Assembly: GCA_000697475.1 (NCBI GenBank)
Contig: JNEU01001021.1
Span: 163,337-227,336 of the forward strand
Origin: Lichtheimia corymbifera B2541
Taxonomy: Eukaryota > Mucoromycota > Mucoromycetes > Mucorales > Lichtheimiaceae
Length of the DNA stretch: 64,000 nucleotides
Reading direction: 5' to 3'
The position numbers were made by a program, and so were the translations under genes. The notes under the pieces are model-generated. The model was not told the DNA's origin and did no database searches. It saw only the letters and a list, made by a program, of their open reading frames with translations. Numbering within the stretch: the stretch's first letter is position 1; every line of letters starts with the position of its first letter. Below are positions 44,726 to 56,751 of this stretch, in pieces.

Positions 44726-46639
44726 GCCAACAATAATTGTAAAGTGCGAATAAAAAAAAAAGAATAGAGCAAAAGAAAACAAAGGTTGAGGAAAAAAGTG
44801 ATAGCTGTTTATATATCCTCTCAGCTGCTTCCAAACGGGAAACAGCGATATATCACGTATCCCCACCAGCCCCTGAAGGGTGGCAAATTGCGTTTCGAAA
44901 TGTAAACATGTCAGAGACAAGTTCAGAAAACAATGACAACCGCCCATCCAGTTGTTGGAGACATCGTTTCATAGCATATATACTTTTACAGTAAATGAGC
45001 TTATGTTTCAGCATGGTGACTCAAGCATCTCATTATTACTATAATCAACAACATAACATTGACATCTTTTATCCATCACATGAAAAAAGAGAAGCGGTAT
45101 TTTTGCATAATGAAATGATTATACATGCTTTGTTTTGCATTGCTTTATATGGGTGTTTGGAAAGAGATGAACTTCTTCTATCGATTTGGACTACATTTGG
45201 AAAAGAGAGAATCGATACATATACCAAGAGAAAGACCTTGATAGGTCGTCAATTGCTGTTGCTGTTCTTGTTGACGTGTTCGTATTGTTATCATACCACG
45301 TGATATCGCTTGATGAATTGTGATCAATGCTGAAACTGAACAAGGTGCGTCAATATATTGCCGAAAAAGTCGCCACGCCGTTATGTATTGCTTTGAAGAA
45401 ATCTGAAAAGTCGTTTGTGAGTCGGAACGCTGATTAGTGTATGAAAATGTTGTCGTCTCTAGGTGTAGTAGTAGGCACGTTGAAATCGAGTAATAAGTTG
45501 CACGTGATAGTTGGCCATTGTTTCCAGCACAGTCGCAAGCCAATGGACCAGGTCGCCATGGTGAGCAGAACATGTTGTCATGAGCTTACTGAAAATGACC
45601 AAGACCAGCCAAGGATAGCTTCACCACGTGCTGTCATCTTCTCAACCACGATATGCCATATTCCTCAAGTGGGCTCATGATGGGAAACAGTGATCTTTTC
45701 TCCGGCATACTACTTGATATTACCCTTCATATTGGACAAACCTTGCTAACTAGATGAGTTGTTAGTGGATCATTGTATGTAATATCGCATGTTTGTTTCA
45801 ATCACTTACAAAATTCCTGTTGGCATGGAAACGACGATAAACCTACAATAGCCGAAAAACCGAATATCCACCCAGAGCCCTCTTGACCAATAGCGGTAGG
45901 AAATAGTCATACTTGCATGACGTTGTCCCTTGGTTTCCATGGCATGACAATCCCATTGCTCGATGTTTACCTTAGATACAACTATTAAAAGCATTTAGTT
46001 ATTTACATCCATCTTATCAAAAGCCGAAGCATATGCATACCTGTTGTTCTTGAAAGCAACTCATGCCTCTTGCAGGGCACACCATTCACGAAGTTAGTTT
46101 CCATTAATCATTCTTGGGATTGTTGCCTATGCATAAAACCATCCTTGGACCGCCACGAATTGAAGGTGTCGTGCAATATAATCAAACGCGCCTTGCCAAA
46201 GTCTTGAATACAATATCCTACCCTTGATTGACCTGATGAAAAGTCCCAGGTTAGCATTGCGAACCATATTTATAAAGGTAACACTGCACACATACCATCA
46301 TAGAGACAACCGAATTAGACATCAAGCCATAGAACCCGCTTGAATATATCACAGTGATATATGAGAAACTTGATTTCCAGGAAACTAGAAGCCTTGAATC
46401 GCCTTCACCGGACTGGCATACAGCAGCTTCGACAATGACTTGAAATACTGTAATATTATCTTGCATGGATCGTTCGAGTCGCTTGATACATGACTTTCTA
46501 CTAGTCCCGAGAAAAGGCATGGGCCATCCATTAACGAGTAAAACGATGATTTGTATACTTGCGTTGAACCTGAGATTCCAACCATTGGTCTTGAGCATAT
46601 TATTCACAACCATAGGGACTTGAGAGTGCAATCCTTAAT
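44726..46639. other. Gene-poor region; possible cryptic minus-strand exons
   Basis: Minus-strand open segments occur with splice-like borders: one ending ATGATG|GTATGT near 46295, a branch-like TGCTAAC and TCATCAG acceptor, then a short frame from about 46234 to a stop near 46129. Others lie at 45806-45994 and 45178-45573. None matches a family I know, and no continuous model could be closed. Confidence 0.25.
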
Positions 46640-46684
46640 TAAAGCCTTATAAGCGAGCATACGATCCAGATATAACCTTATACG

Positions 46685-47566
46685 CACCATTCCAAAAAAG
46701 GCCCTTGATCGCACCATCCAAAGGGTTCTTGAACGCACCATTCCAAAAAGGCCCTTGATCGCACCATCCAAAGGGTTCTTGAACGCACCATCCTAAAGGC
46801 CCTTGATCGCACCATCCTAAAGGTCCTTGATCGCACCATCCTAACGGTCCTTGATCGCACCATCCTAAAGGTTCTTGATCGCACCATCCTAAAGGCCCTT
46901 GATCGCACCATCCTAAAGGCCCTTGATCGCACCATCCTAAAGGTCCTTGAACGCGCCATCCTAAGGGTTCTTGATCGCGCCATCCTAAAGGTCCTTGAAC
47001 GCGCCATCCCAAGGGTTCATGAACGCGCCACCCCAAGGGTTCTTGAACGCGCCATCCTAAAGGTCCTTGAACGCGCCATCCCAAGGGTTCATGAACGCGC
47101 CACCCCAAGGGTTCTTGAACGCGCCAACCTAAAGGCCCTTGCTCGCACCATCCTAAGGGTTCTTGATCGCACCATCCTATGAGGTACTTGAGCCCATCAC
47201 CAAAAGTACTTGCGCGCACCATCCTGTGAGGTACTTGAAACGCATCATCCTAAAGGTTATTGGACACCATCTGAAAGGGCCTTGAACGCACCATTCCAAA
47301 GGTTCTTGAATGGATCACCCAAAGTACTTGCACGCACCATCCTAAGGGTTCTCGAATGCACCATCCTAAGGGTTCTTCAATGCATCACCCAAAGTACTTG
47401 CTCGCGCCATCCTAACGGTTCTTGAGCACACCATCCTATGGGGACTTGAATGCTCCACCGAAAGACTCCTGAATGGACCACCCAAAGGCCTGATTGAACG
47501 CACCATCCCAAAGGTTCTAGAATGCATCAAGCTAAGATCTTGCATGCTCCGATCATGATTCATGCG
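46685..47566. repeat. 24-bp minisatellite array (about 35 units)
   Basis: Tandem units of 24 bp, ACCATCCTAAAGGTCCTTGA plus TCGC or ACGC. The core (about 46786-47180) is regular; both flanks drift to 22-26 bp units. A 72-bp higher-order unit of three variants occurs twice exactly (46979-47050 and 47051-47122). Because 24 is divisible by three, the array is stop-free in several frames. On minus it reads as an 8-residue repeat (GWCDQGPL and variants) within a 191-codon frame (46647-47222); on plus one frame reads TILKVLDR. There are no spacers, so this is not a CRISPR array. Whether it is translated is unknown. Confidence 0.9.
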
Positions 47567-49828
47567 TCTTGTGGAAAATCATAATACATATCTTGAACGA
47601 GCCAGCATTAAATTAAAGGAAGCACATGGAGTACACAACATTCCGTCAACAGCCTTGACATTAATCACCGCGCCCTTGGATCATGTGTGAATACACCAGC
47701 AATGATGTATTGACAACACTGCCTCGATCGGTCAATGGGTGAACCATGCCATATCTCTTCTCTTAACAACGTAGTAGATGGTATACAGACACGGCAACAT
47801 TCAACTTGTGATCTGGAGCACGTCTATGACAAAGTCATACAAGTTGATATCATATCAGTGGCATATGCAAGCAATGATGATCCATTAGGATTGGCACACA
47901 TCCTGGTCATGGGGAGGGCCTTAATTGGAACATGCAGGACATAGACACAACAAGCATTGCCAGTAATACATAAAGTACATCCATAGCTTGCATTATGAAT
48001 ACAGCCGAACACGGAGCTTGAGGAGACTCTTCAGCACATCCCAGAGGGTGAACCCGTCCAAATGAAAATGGCTGATACGTGTCAACCAGAACCAGCGATC
48101 CAGTTATCAACTCTGGTGCATAAACGTGTGTATGGCTGACATAAGAGTAAAGGTAGCAACATAGCCTCTTCATAGCCAAACAACCATTGGAATAAAGGTT
48201 CAAGGGGTTTTAACATTGAATGAAGTGATAGATAGAAGGATCAAGCCAACATCAAGATTCCTTGTGGACCCACGATAAAAACTTGAAGACGTGGTATCTT
48301 GGAAGTGCAAAGATATGGAATCATGAATAAGCAGGCTCGATAAGTGCAAGATGTCATTGTTGCTCCAAGGGATATATTACGATGCGTAAAGGTGTGTTCT
48401 TTCAAAGGGAATGGTGCAATTATGATAATGCATGAATGTATCTCGCAACCACCATGTCCACCGCGTCGTTCGATCCACAAAGCAAACATTTAAAAGTCAT
48501 TTGATAGAAGCTTGCCCCAGGAAGATTGTATTGAAATATTCAACCGTGACACTTTCATCACCGAAAAGCCAAGGAACTGCACCTTTGAGTTGATTCGAAA
48601 GCAATAACGTCAACGGACAACCACTGGACGTTGAATAGAAGAGTACTGAAAAAAGATCTCACTTGCTAATGGTCGAAAGACTGATGATAACTCAAATATT
48701 GTAGTCGCATAAAAGGTTGATTAAACTCCAAGAGACGTTGGCCGCATGATTAAGGGCAATTCATATATCGTTGTAACCGGAACATTGATTGTAATAAAAG
48801 GAAAGCAGAGTATCACTGATAATCGAGAATAGGCCCAAACGAGAATACATGCGGCCTTCCGAACACTGTCTCAAGAGTATATACGGCTTGCACAAAGATG
48901 TGTTGCCTCAAAAGGCGGACACCCACAAAGCAAAACCACCCAGAATAAAGCAAAATAAATCGCTTCACATATCTGAATAACAAATGGATTGATGAGCGAT
49001 GGTGCTTTTTCGATGATGAACAAGTAAAGATGATACATACCTTAACTACTGATGTAACCCAAGGCGATGAAGAGGAGGAAAGCCTCACAGGGTGGACACA
49101 ATTGACTTGGAAAAATATCACTTGAAAGAAGTCTGTGACTATCAAGCCCATAAAGCCGTTTCGCTAACGCAACCCCCGATGGTAAAACTTCATCTTCCAT
49201 CGAGTACAGACATTGGGGTAGCAGGGGTAAAGGTAGAGGTATCATCGAAAGACATCATTTTGGAGAAAAAGTGGAAAAAGAAGCATTGTGAAAATTTTTT
49301 CACCGATGGGAGGAGGCTCCTTTATATAAATTTCTTGGCAGCTCATGATTGGTTTCGTTTCCCGAAAACCCCCGATGGATTATTCCCAATTTGGAGTGGA
49401 TGTGTGACCCAATGACATAACCCATTGGATCAAGTTGGATACATGGCGCATTGGCAATATCACCTGAGACAACGTTGCAGCACAGTCCAAAAAGCTCGTG
49501 ACGCACCCATCGCCAATAAGAGAAATTCAGATTGCTGCGGGCACCATTCTCATCGTATAAGGTAACTGTTTTGTCACACACCGCTTTGGGCAATCATGTG
49601 GACTGGTTCTTGAATAAGTCACAAAGTATGTTGAAATGCGTTGTTCACTTGATGTGGAGGGTGATTGGTTATTGTCCCCAATGATAAAAAGTCCCATCGA
49701 TTCAAAAGCGAGAGTAATACAAAGGATCATGCTGTGTAACAAAACGTAAAAATGAATGTGTATTGAAGATGGATCTATGTACATGATGATGGTGGTCTAT
49801 TGCTACTTCTACATATGTTTGCCATTGC
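47567..49828. other. Gene-poor region, no firm gene
   Basis: Minus-strand open stretches (47907-48203, 48241-48489, 48813-49151, 49300-49593) resemble exons in density but carry no known domain. TTTATATA at about 49320 is a TATA box if read on minus, about 65 bp before an ATG at 49256 (MMSFDDTSTFTPATPMS). The plus-strand frame 49092-49415 lacks an ATG start. The region may hold a decayed or fast-evolving gene. Confidence 0.25.
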
Positions 49829-52800
49829 TTAACCCCAAACATCCTCATTGTAACGTCCTTGATCAATCAAGTCTTGTACGAAAGCATCAGCCTCCTCATC
49901 AGTGCTGACTTGACCAAAGCTCTTTGCCATGGTGCAAAAAGTGCGTCGGACATCTCGGCTCATGGTACCAGCACCACAGACATAAATCGAAGCATTGGCC
50001 TGGATCAACTTCCATACTTGAATGGCATTCTCAAGCAACTGATGCTGGACATACTTGATAGGTTGACCTTGGCGTGAAAAGGCGACATGCAAACCTTTGA
50101 GAACACCGCTGTTGACGTATTCTTGCATTTCATCCGCATAAATATAATCCTGATCTTGGCGACGGCAGCCAAAAAAGAGGACACAATCACCAACATTGCC
50201 ATCACCCTTGGTATGTTGGAAGTAACGTTCTTGCAAAAAGCCACGGAAAGGAGAGACACCGGTACCAGCAGCAATCATGATGATGGGAGTAGCAGGATCG
50301 GCAGGCAAGCTAAACGTGCTCTTGGATGACTTTAGAGCAGCACGCAAAGTGACAGATTCGTGGCTACGAGCCAAGTAGGATGAGGCCAAACCATAATATT
50401 CACGACCATCCTTGAGTTTATCATGGACAACACCAATAGTCAAATGAGCTTGTTGGGGATGAGCCAAAGGAGATGAAGCAATCGAGTAGCGACGAGGTTG
50501 CATGACACCCACAGCAGCCAAGAATTGACCAAGGTCCAATCGCTTCACTTGAGGATAATGCTTTTGAAGATCAAGAATGGTGCGATGCTTCTCGATAAAG
50601 GATGCATATTCAGGGCTGTCGGGCATAATAAGCTTGCGGAACGCTTCAGCAGTCTCGGCTGATGTGCTGCTCAATTGCTCAGCAAAGATGGATAACATGG
50701 TACGTGTGGGTGGTGATGAGAGATCAGCATAGTACGTAAGAGCATTGCGGATACTGCATGGACCTTGAATGGAGGCTGCAAGCGAACGAGGCGATACGTT
50801 GCCAATTGATTCACGATCGATCTCAAAGACTGAATCCAGGACCCATCCAAAATTGACACCAATGGCTTCAACAATCTCCGGATCGTTCTCAGGGAACACT
50901 TCAAGATGATCACCAGCCATATACAGTTGTCCATCCTTGCAAAGAGGCTTGAGTACAGAAATATCAAGTTCAATATGACGAGTGCTTCGGTCAGAGGTAG
51001 GTTGTTGCAATTCCCGGTTGCGAAGAATCTCCACATTGTAACTGCCGTTGCGGTTGATAGCACCTTCCTTCCACTTGTCTTCATCCATAGGGCTGATGAA
51101 ATTGACCTTGACAGCTTGTTGTTCCATGCCACGGCTGGCTGAGGGTACCACAGATTGATTCTCAGCAAGCGAAAGTCCAAAGCTGCTCAATGCATGTACC
51201 CAGAAATGTGCAGACCTAAACAACGAGATAATGTTAGTCATATAGGTAGAACCAAGAGTATTCAATAAACGTACCATTCATTAAAGTCGGCATCCATATC
51301 CTTGTCTGCATTGCCTTCACCACATCCAAAGAAACGCTCAGCACCAAGCTGCTCAAGAGCCTCATTGACCTTGCGAGGGAAAGCTTGATATGTACGCCAA
51401 TTCTTGTTACCCACACCAAAGACAGCAAACTGCAACGACTTTAAGAGATTCTCATGGCCTTCTTCTTTGAGCTTCTCCGTGATAAAATTGCTGAAACGTT
51501 CAGCTGAATCAGGGGGTTGACCATTGTATGTTGCTGTGCAAATGACGACAAGTTCTTGAGGACCCGATTCCTTGGGCTGATATTTGCCAGTATCAAGTAC
51601 ATTCCATTTGTCCATCTCGGATATGGTTACTTTCTTGAAACCAAATGAACGAGCTTGAGATGCAAGTACGGATGCATAGTCTTGAGCAGTGCCTGTTTGT
51701 GTACCATACAAGAAAGTGACAGGTGGAAGCTCAGCAGCAGGACGTGCAGCCACTTGTTCAGCAATCGATTCAAAATGGGGAATAGTGGCTTTGGGCTTGT
51801 CAGCTTTATCAGATTCAGCAGCCTTGGGAGGAATAGGAGTTGCATTAGGCTCAGGCATATCAGTACGAGGTTGAATGTTGACAAAGAAATCGGTGGGCTT
51901 GGTGGTTGCCATCATTGGATCAAATTCAACATCAGGGCCATCTACACAAAACAATGATACCATATAAGTACAAAAGAAAAAGAGGAGGATGGGAGATAAT
52001 GATGATGCATACCATAATGGAACTTGAATCGGTGCAAAAGCATGGCCAACACCACCTTGGCCTCCTGTAGGGCGAATGCCATACCGATGCATGCACGTGG
52101 ACCGGTACTGAAAGGAAGCCATGAGAAACGGGATCGCTTTTGCTCTTCCTCGGGTGTAAATCGTTCAGGATCATAACGCAAGGGATCAGGATACACTTTA
52201 GGGTTGCGATGCATGGCAAACAAGTTGACGGACACAGGAGTATTGGCCTTAACGAGATATCCACCAGGAATCACGCAATCCTTCTTGCAGTATTTGCCAA
52301 GTGCACGTACAGGGGGATACTTGCGCAATGTCTCCTTGAGTACTTGATGAGTATACTTGAGCTCGCTCACTTGCTCGATAGTGGGGATCTTGTCATGGGT
52401 GATACCGACATTGGCGATTTCTTGTAACAACTTGGCTTCGACATGTGGGTTACGTGACAACTCATATAATGTCCAGGCGAGAGTGTTGGCAGTTGTCTAC
52501 GATAATCACAACAGCTCCAATGAGTATCCCATCCATCCATATTCGTAGTCGAGTAAACTTACATCATGGCCAGCAATAAGAAAAGTGACAACTTGATAAC
52601 GAATGTTTTCATCTGAAAGACCAAGTTGATGCTCATCACGGGCGTTCAACATGAATCCCAACAAGTCCTTATGCATGTCACCAGCTTCAGGGCCATTCTT
52701 GCGTTCCTTAATGACTTCATCCACGGTATCATTCATCAACTTTACGGATCGATCGAAATGACGGTTCTGCTCGAGAGGTAGGTGCTTGACAAATGACATT

Positions 52801-53778
52801 TGTTGTAACCGGGCAACGGCATGCTTCAAGCAATAGGCCATGGCATCAATGAAGGGGTGGTTGGGCGTATCCTTGGAGTCAAGCAAGCCAAAATCGTAAC
52901 CAAAGCCGCAACGACCAATAGTCTCAAATGTCAAGCGTGTCGTCCAATCCAGAATCTCGACCTTTTCTGAAGGATCGTATTGCTCAAGAGTCTTGATAGT
53001 TTGGAGGGAAATGACACCCATTTCTTCTAGGTAAGCCTATGCATAAATGAAGCGTCAACGTCTCGTTCTTTTTGCTGCATCAACACCGCCACAACTCCAC
53101 CATCGCAATGTGTTTACCTTGATAGCACGAGGGCTAAATGCAGGCATGAGCAACTTGTGTGCAAGCTTCCAGTCTTCATCGTCAGTGTTGGTAGTGAACA
53201 AGCCTTGACCACCGAAAGCCTTGATCTCCTTGAGACCGCCCGAGAGCTTTTTGGTGAAATACTCAGACTCCTTGACAAACAACTCAGCAACTGCAGGATC
53301 ATTGGTACCGACGATTTCTTCGCCCATCAAATTCATATTGACAACTGGACCATAAGTATCAAACATGCGCATCCATCCAAGCGTCCTGTATCATCATAAA
53401 GGTAATAACGATTAGCATGGCATTGGCATTGAAGCATTATCCAACTTACATATTGGGTAGTAATTCACGAATGGAACCAACGAATGGATACTTGAATGGA
53501 CCAGGAATGACTTCTTTGACATGTTCCTTCAAGTCGAGGTAGATCACTTGTTGTTGTCGTACTTGATCAATGCCATCGAGCATTTTACCGGATGCATCTC
53601 GCAAAATGATGTCGCCCAATGGGATATTCTTGGCAACACCAAGCTTCTCCATGGCAAGGTTGCGTACGGTATCGATATTGGCACCCGAACCAAAGTTGAT
53701 GATCTGGCCGTCTTTCTCAACATCCGTGTTGGACGATTGTAGTACGACAATTAATGATGTAGTTGTTTTTTCAGACAT
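49829..53778 (-). CDS. Self-sufficient cytochrome P450-reductase fusion with N-terminal beta-grasp-like domain, copy B
   Basis: Six exons: 53450-53778, 53118-53385, 52563-53036, 52013-52496, 51275-51941, 49829-51215; 1202 residues, the same as copy A. The N-terminal extra domain (SLIVVLQSS; NIDTVRNLAMEKLG; LDGIDQVRQQQVIYL), P450 (AGHD|TTA split by intron 3, KETLRKYPP, haem loop FSTGPRACIG), FMN domain (FLYGTQTGTAQDYA) and FAD/NADPH domain (RRYSIASS, AAGTGVSPFRGF, YVCGAGTMSRDVR, DVWG end) are all intact. Exon lengths match copy A except for three-base differences in exons 1 and 5, and all intron phases agree. Divergence is spread along the protein, so this is not a very recent copy. It may differ from copy A in substrate or induction. 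Confidence 0.95.
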
Positions 53779-53820
53779 GATGTGATAATAAAACACGATC
53801 CAGAATTCGCTCGCGTTCTT

Positions 53821-53828
53821 TTTATATA
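53821..53828 (-). promoter_or_regulatory. TATA box of P450-reductase copy B
   Basis: TATATAAA on minus, 42 bases before the ATG at 53778. Confidence 0.6.
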
Positions 53829-54488
53829 GTTATTTGGTTGGCAAGATAAGGATTGTCCGCTTTCCGAGAAATGGATCGGGCATTGTGAGATGCAGCTGCA
53901 CTGAGTACCAAAAAGGGAGTGCTAGCAGGCATGCGACGGCAAAAGGATTCATGTTTTACATTTTTCCTACGATCATGGTGGATCTGTATGAATTGTCATC
54001 CGAAAAAGACAATGGGCAGGTGTTTAGCCGACCATTTACCCGCGTAGAGTGGCGTACTGGATTATGTTATCACAATCTAATAAGCATGTTTTGACTATTT
54101 AAAGCGCCGGTAAATCTATTATTATCCAATCTCCTGCTACATTGAGTTGCTGACCCTGGATTTTACTGCTTTGTCAACCGAAACTCACACAACCCAAGAT
54201 TATGGAAAGCCAACTTGTGTGTTCTGTTGCTATTGTGTGGCGCCTCGATCACTCCACGTGGGTGGCACTGTGTTATGCACAAGTTCCTTTGTACGACTTT
54301 TTACGATCCATGCAACTCTCTCAAAATATGTCAAAAATGTCAATGATGAATGTATGGATTCGACTTTATTACTTTTACAGTCGATATGCAATTGGGGTTG
54401 GAGGTGTATACTCGGTTACAAATGGCATTAAACAAGAATGATGGGGGAGTGTGGATATAACTTTGGGAAAAGACAAGCACGCGTCCTT
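53829..54488. other. Intergenic region, no gene seen
   Basis: Upstream flank of P450 copy B and 3' flank of the secreted-protein gene. The plus frames at 54147-54441 have no domain. Confidence 0.45.
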
Positions 54489-54869
54489 TTAAGCGCCATC
54501 AGTGGGTCCTTCTTTCTCGTTGCCAGTTCTCTCGTTGCCAGTTCTCTCGTTCTCATCAGGTTCATTCTCGTTACCGGTTCTTTCGTTGCCAGTTCTCTCG
54601 TTGCCAGTTCTCTCGTTCTCTTCGGGCTCGTTCTCATCTGGCTCGTTCTCATCAGGTTCGTTCTCGTTACCAGTTCTTTCGTTCTCATTACCATGAGTTC
54701 CACGATGACCAGCAACAGCACCGCCAACAGGTGTCGTATCAATGGATGACGTATTCATAGAGGAAGACTTGTAAACGGTTCTCTTTTCAAATCCTCGAAC
54801 GGGAGCAGCTTGCACGGAAACAGCAAGTGCCATCAAAGCGGCCAAAGTCAAAGTAGCGAAGCGTGTCAT
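54489..54869 (-). CDS. Small secreted repeat protein with Kex2 site
   Basis: Single exon, 126 residues. Residues 1-22 (MTRFATLTLAALMALAVSVQ plus AA) form a clean signal peptide. FEKR at about residues 26-29 is a Kex2-type dibasic site. After a Ser/Thr stretch, the last 65 residues are built from short repeats NENEPDE, ENERTG and GNERTG, very rich in Glu, Asn and Gly, with no Cys. The repeats share a 15-bp DNA period, so copy number could vary. There is a TATA box at 54934-54943. It could be a cell-wall or extracellular hydrophilic protein or a pro-peptide. No family is recognised, and nothing indicates a toxin. Confidence 0.75.
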   Translation of the reverse strand: MTRFATLTLAALMALAVSVQAAPVRGFEKRTVYKSSSMNTSSIDTTPVGGAVAGHRGTHGNENERTGNENEPDENEPDENEPEENERTGNERTGNERTGNENEPDENERTGNERTGNEKEGPTDGA

Positions 54870-54933
54870 AGTGTAGAATTGAATGTAGTAGTATAGTGTG
54901 ATGAGAATAAAGATCAAAACCAAAAGGTCACCC

Positions 54934-54943
54934 TTTTTATATT
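54934..54943 (-). promoter_or_regulatory. TATA box of the secreted repeat protein
   Basis: AATATAAAAA on minus, about 65 bases before the ATG at 54869. Confidence 0.55.
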
Positions 54944-56751
54944 CTTTGCTATGTGATCTCCTTTTACGAATGCCACATCGATAGAGGGATGATTGACAGC
55001 CACTACTACCAATTTTGATCTCCACTTTGCATAATTCGAAGATCCACATTGCCCCGTATGCAATCCACGGTTTATCGAGTGCAAGTATATCACGCAGCTA
55101 GTAGTAAAAAAAGGTAACCCCTGCTGTCATGTATATACTTGTACAGTAAATTTTGATGTATGCATACAGGAAGCTCCTGAGAAAAGAAATTTCCTTCAAA
55201 TGTCGGTCTCGGACAATATGTGCAGCAACATCAGCATCCGTCATCATCCGCTTACTGAATCATCAGTAAGGACATTATGCGTGAGGATCACGTTGCTATG
55301 TCAATCACGTTGCTTTTATATTTGTCTCATAGGCATGGTCCCAATTACAAGGCCATACCTTATTGACACCCACACACAAGCACACAAACACGGAATCTGC
55401 AGTGATGGGTTGCATCCTCGAAGGCATTGTAAACCATAGAAGGACTAGATGCTGCAACATGCGGCAACTCCTATTCTCTAGTACTGGGTCGGCGTAAGAG
55501 TTCTCTGTATGTAGAGGTGAAGAAAACCTTGGGATTATACTGTATATGCAAATGCATATGACCGCTATGGACAAGTCGCTACTTTGAACAGCCCCTTTTG
55601 AGGGGCGCATGTAGTAATGGTAAGAGCGATGGAGTATGTACACGTTCGTATCAACATGGCGGAAGGCAAAACTTTATGCAAAGCGATTTTACGCCATAGG
55701 GTGAAAAAAAGGAGCAGGGAAGATAATGACTGGAAGAGAGGTATACAGACATATCATCCTGTTGCTCACACAAGCAAAGGATTTATGTATGTATCGATTC
55801 ATGCAAAGAAAATGAGGATGGTTTGTGGTGAACAATCTACTAGGTACATCATCCATCACACCACCTTCCGCATTGGGTCAGGTTGGTCGGTGCGTCTTGA
55901 ATACATGTCGTCCAACATGTGCACACATTATGCATCAGCATTCTGTTAGTACTGTAATGTTGGTAAACAATTTCTTTAACTCGACGCTACTTTTAAAAAG
56001 TAAAGGAAAAGGCGAGGCTCCCCCCCTGCGTGATGCACCCAAAAAGCCCATCTTGTCTCTTTCTTTTGCTTTCTATCTCTGACGATGGTGATGTATTTTT
56101 GTTTTGATTGTTGATGCAGCGACCAAACACCTTTATTATGTCAACAGACACATCCAAGCTGATTCGTCCAAACTTAAAAAGTAAAAGCGATCTTCAAAAA
56201 GTATAAGCATCAGGATCGTCCCTGGAGAGAGGAATCCGCTGGCGAATAAGACATTTACTCTTTTTCCCCCTTCTCTCTTAAAGCACCAGCTATTATATAC
56301 ACCTGAATTCTGCATCTAGGGCCAAAAGTAAAAGTAGTGAATGGTGGTTTAATATGCACGACCGCGCGGACCAACAATCAAATGACACTAGCAACACGCT
56401 ACTCAGATACCATAACAATTAGACTATTGTGGTACCAAACAACATGAGTATCTCGCTGTATTATCATGCCCCATACACCAATGGATATCCTTGATATAAA
56501 AGACTTTAGAAAGTGATCGTTTAAAATGTATCAAGGGTAGGGTATAAGAACGGTAAAAGGATGTGTAACAAAGAATGATGATGATGGGCTTGCCAAGAGA
56601 AAAGCGTGTCGAATTGACTTTTATGCTTCAGTGGAAGGTGCAATTTAGATAACCAACCAATATGGGAGGGGTTAGAGTGGGTTAACTTTTTTCTTCTCTT
56701 CTCTTCTCTTTTCTTTTACCACGAGTGCATCTCGGCCAACCACCCATCAAC
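54944..56751. other. Intergenic region, 1.8 kb, no gene recognised
   Basis: Short frames only (55305-55643 minus; 55617-55949 plus), none with a domain. CT-rich promoter of the EH-domain gene at 56690-56720. Confidence 0.5.

Noticed and set aside
46685..47566. CRISPR-like array
   Set aside because: Units are contiguous with no unique spacers, and the host is eukaryotic. It is a minisatellite.
49092..49415. 107-codon plus-strand ORF
   Set aside because: No ATG start, no domain, and it contains a TATA-like TTTATATAAA in its middle. Likely a chance frame.
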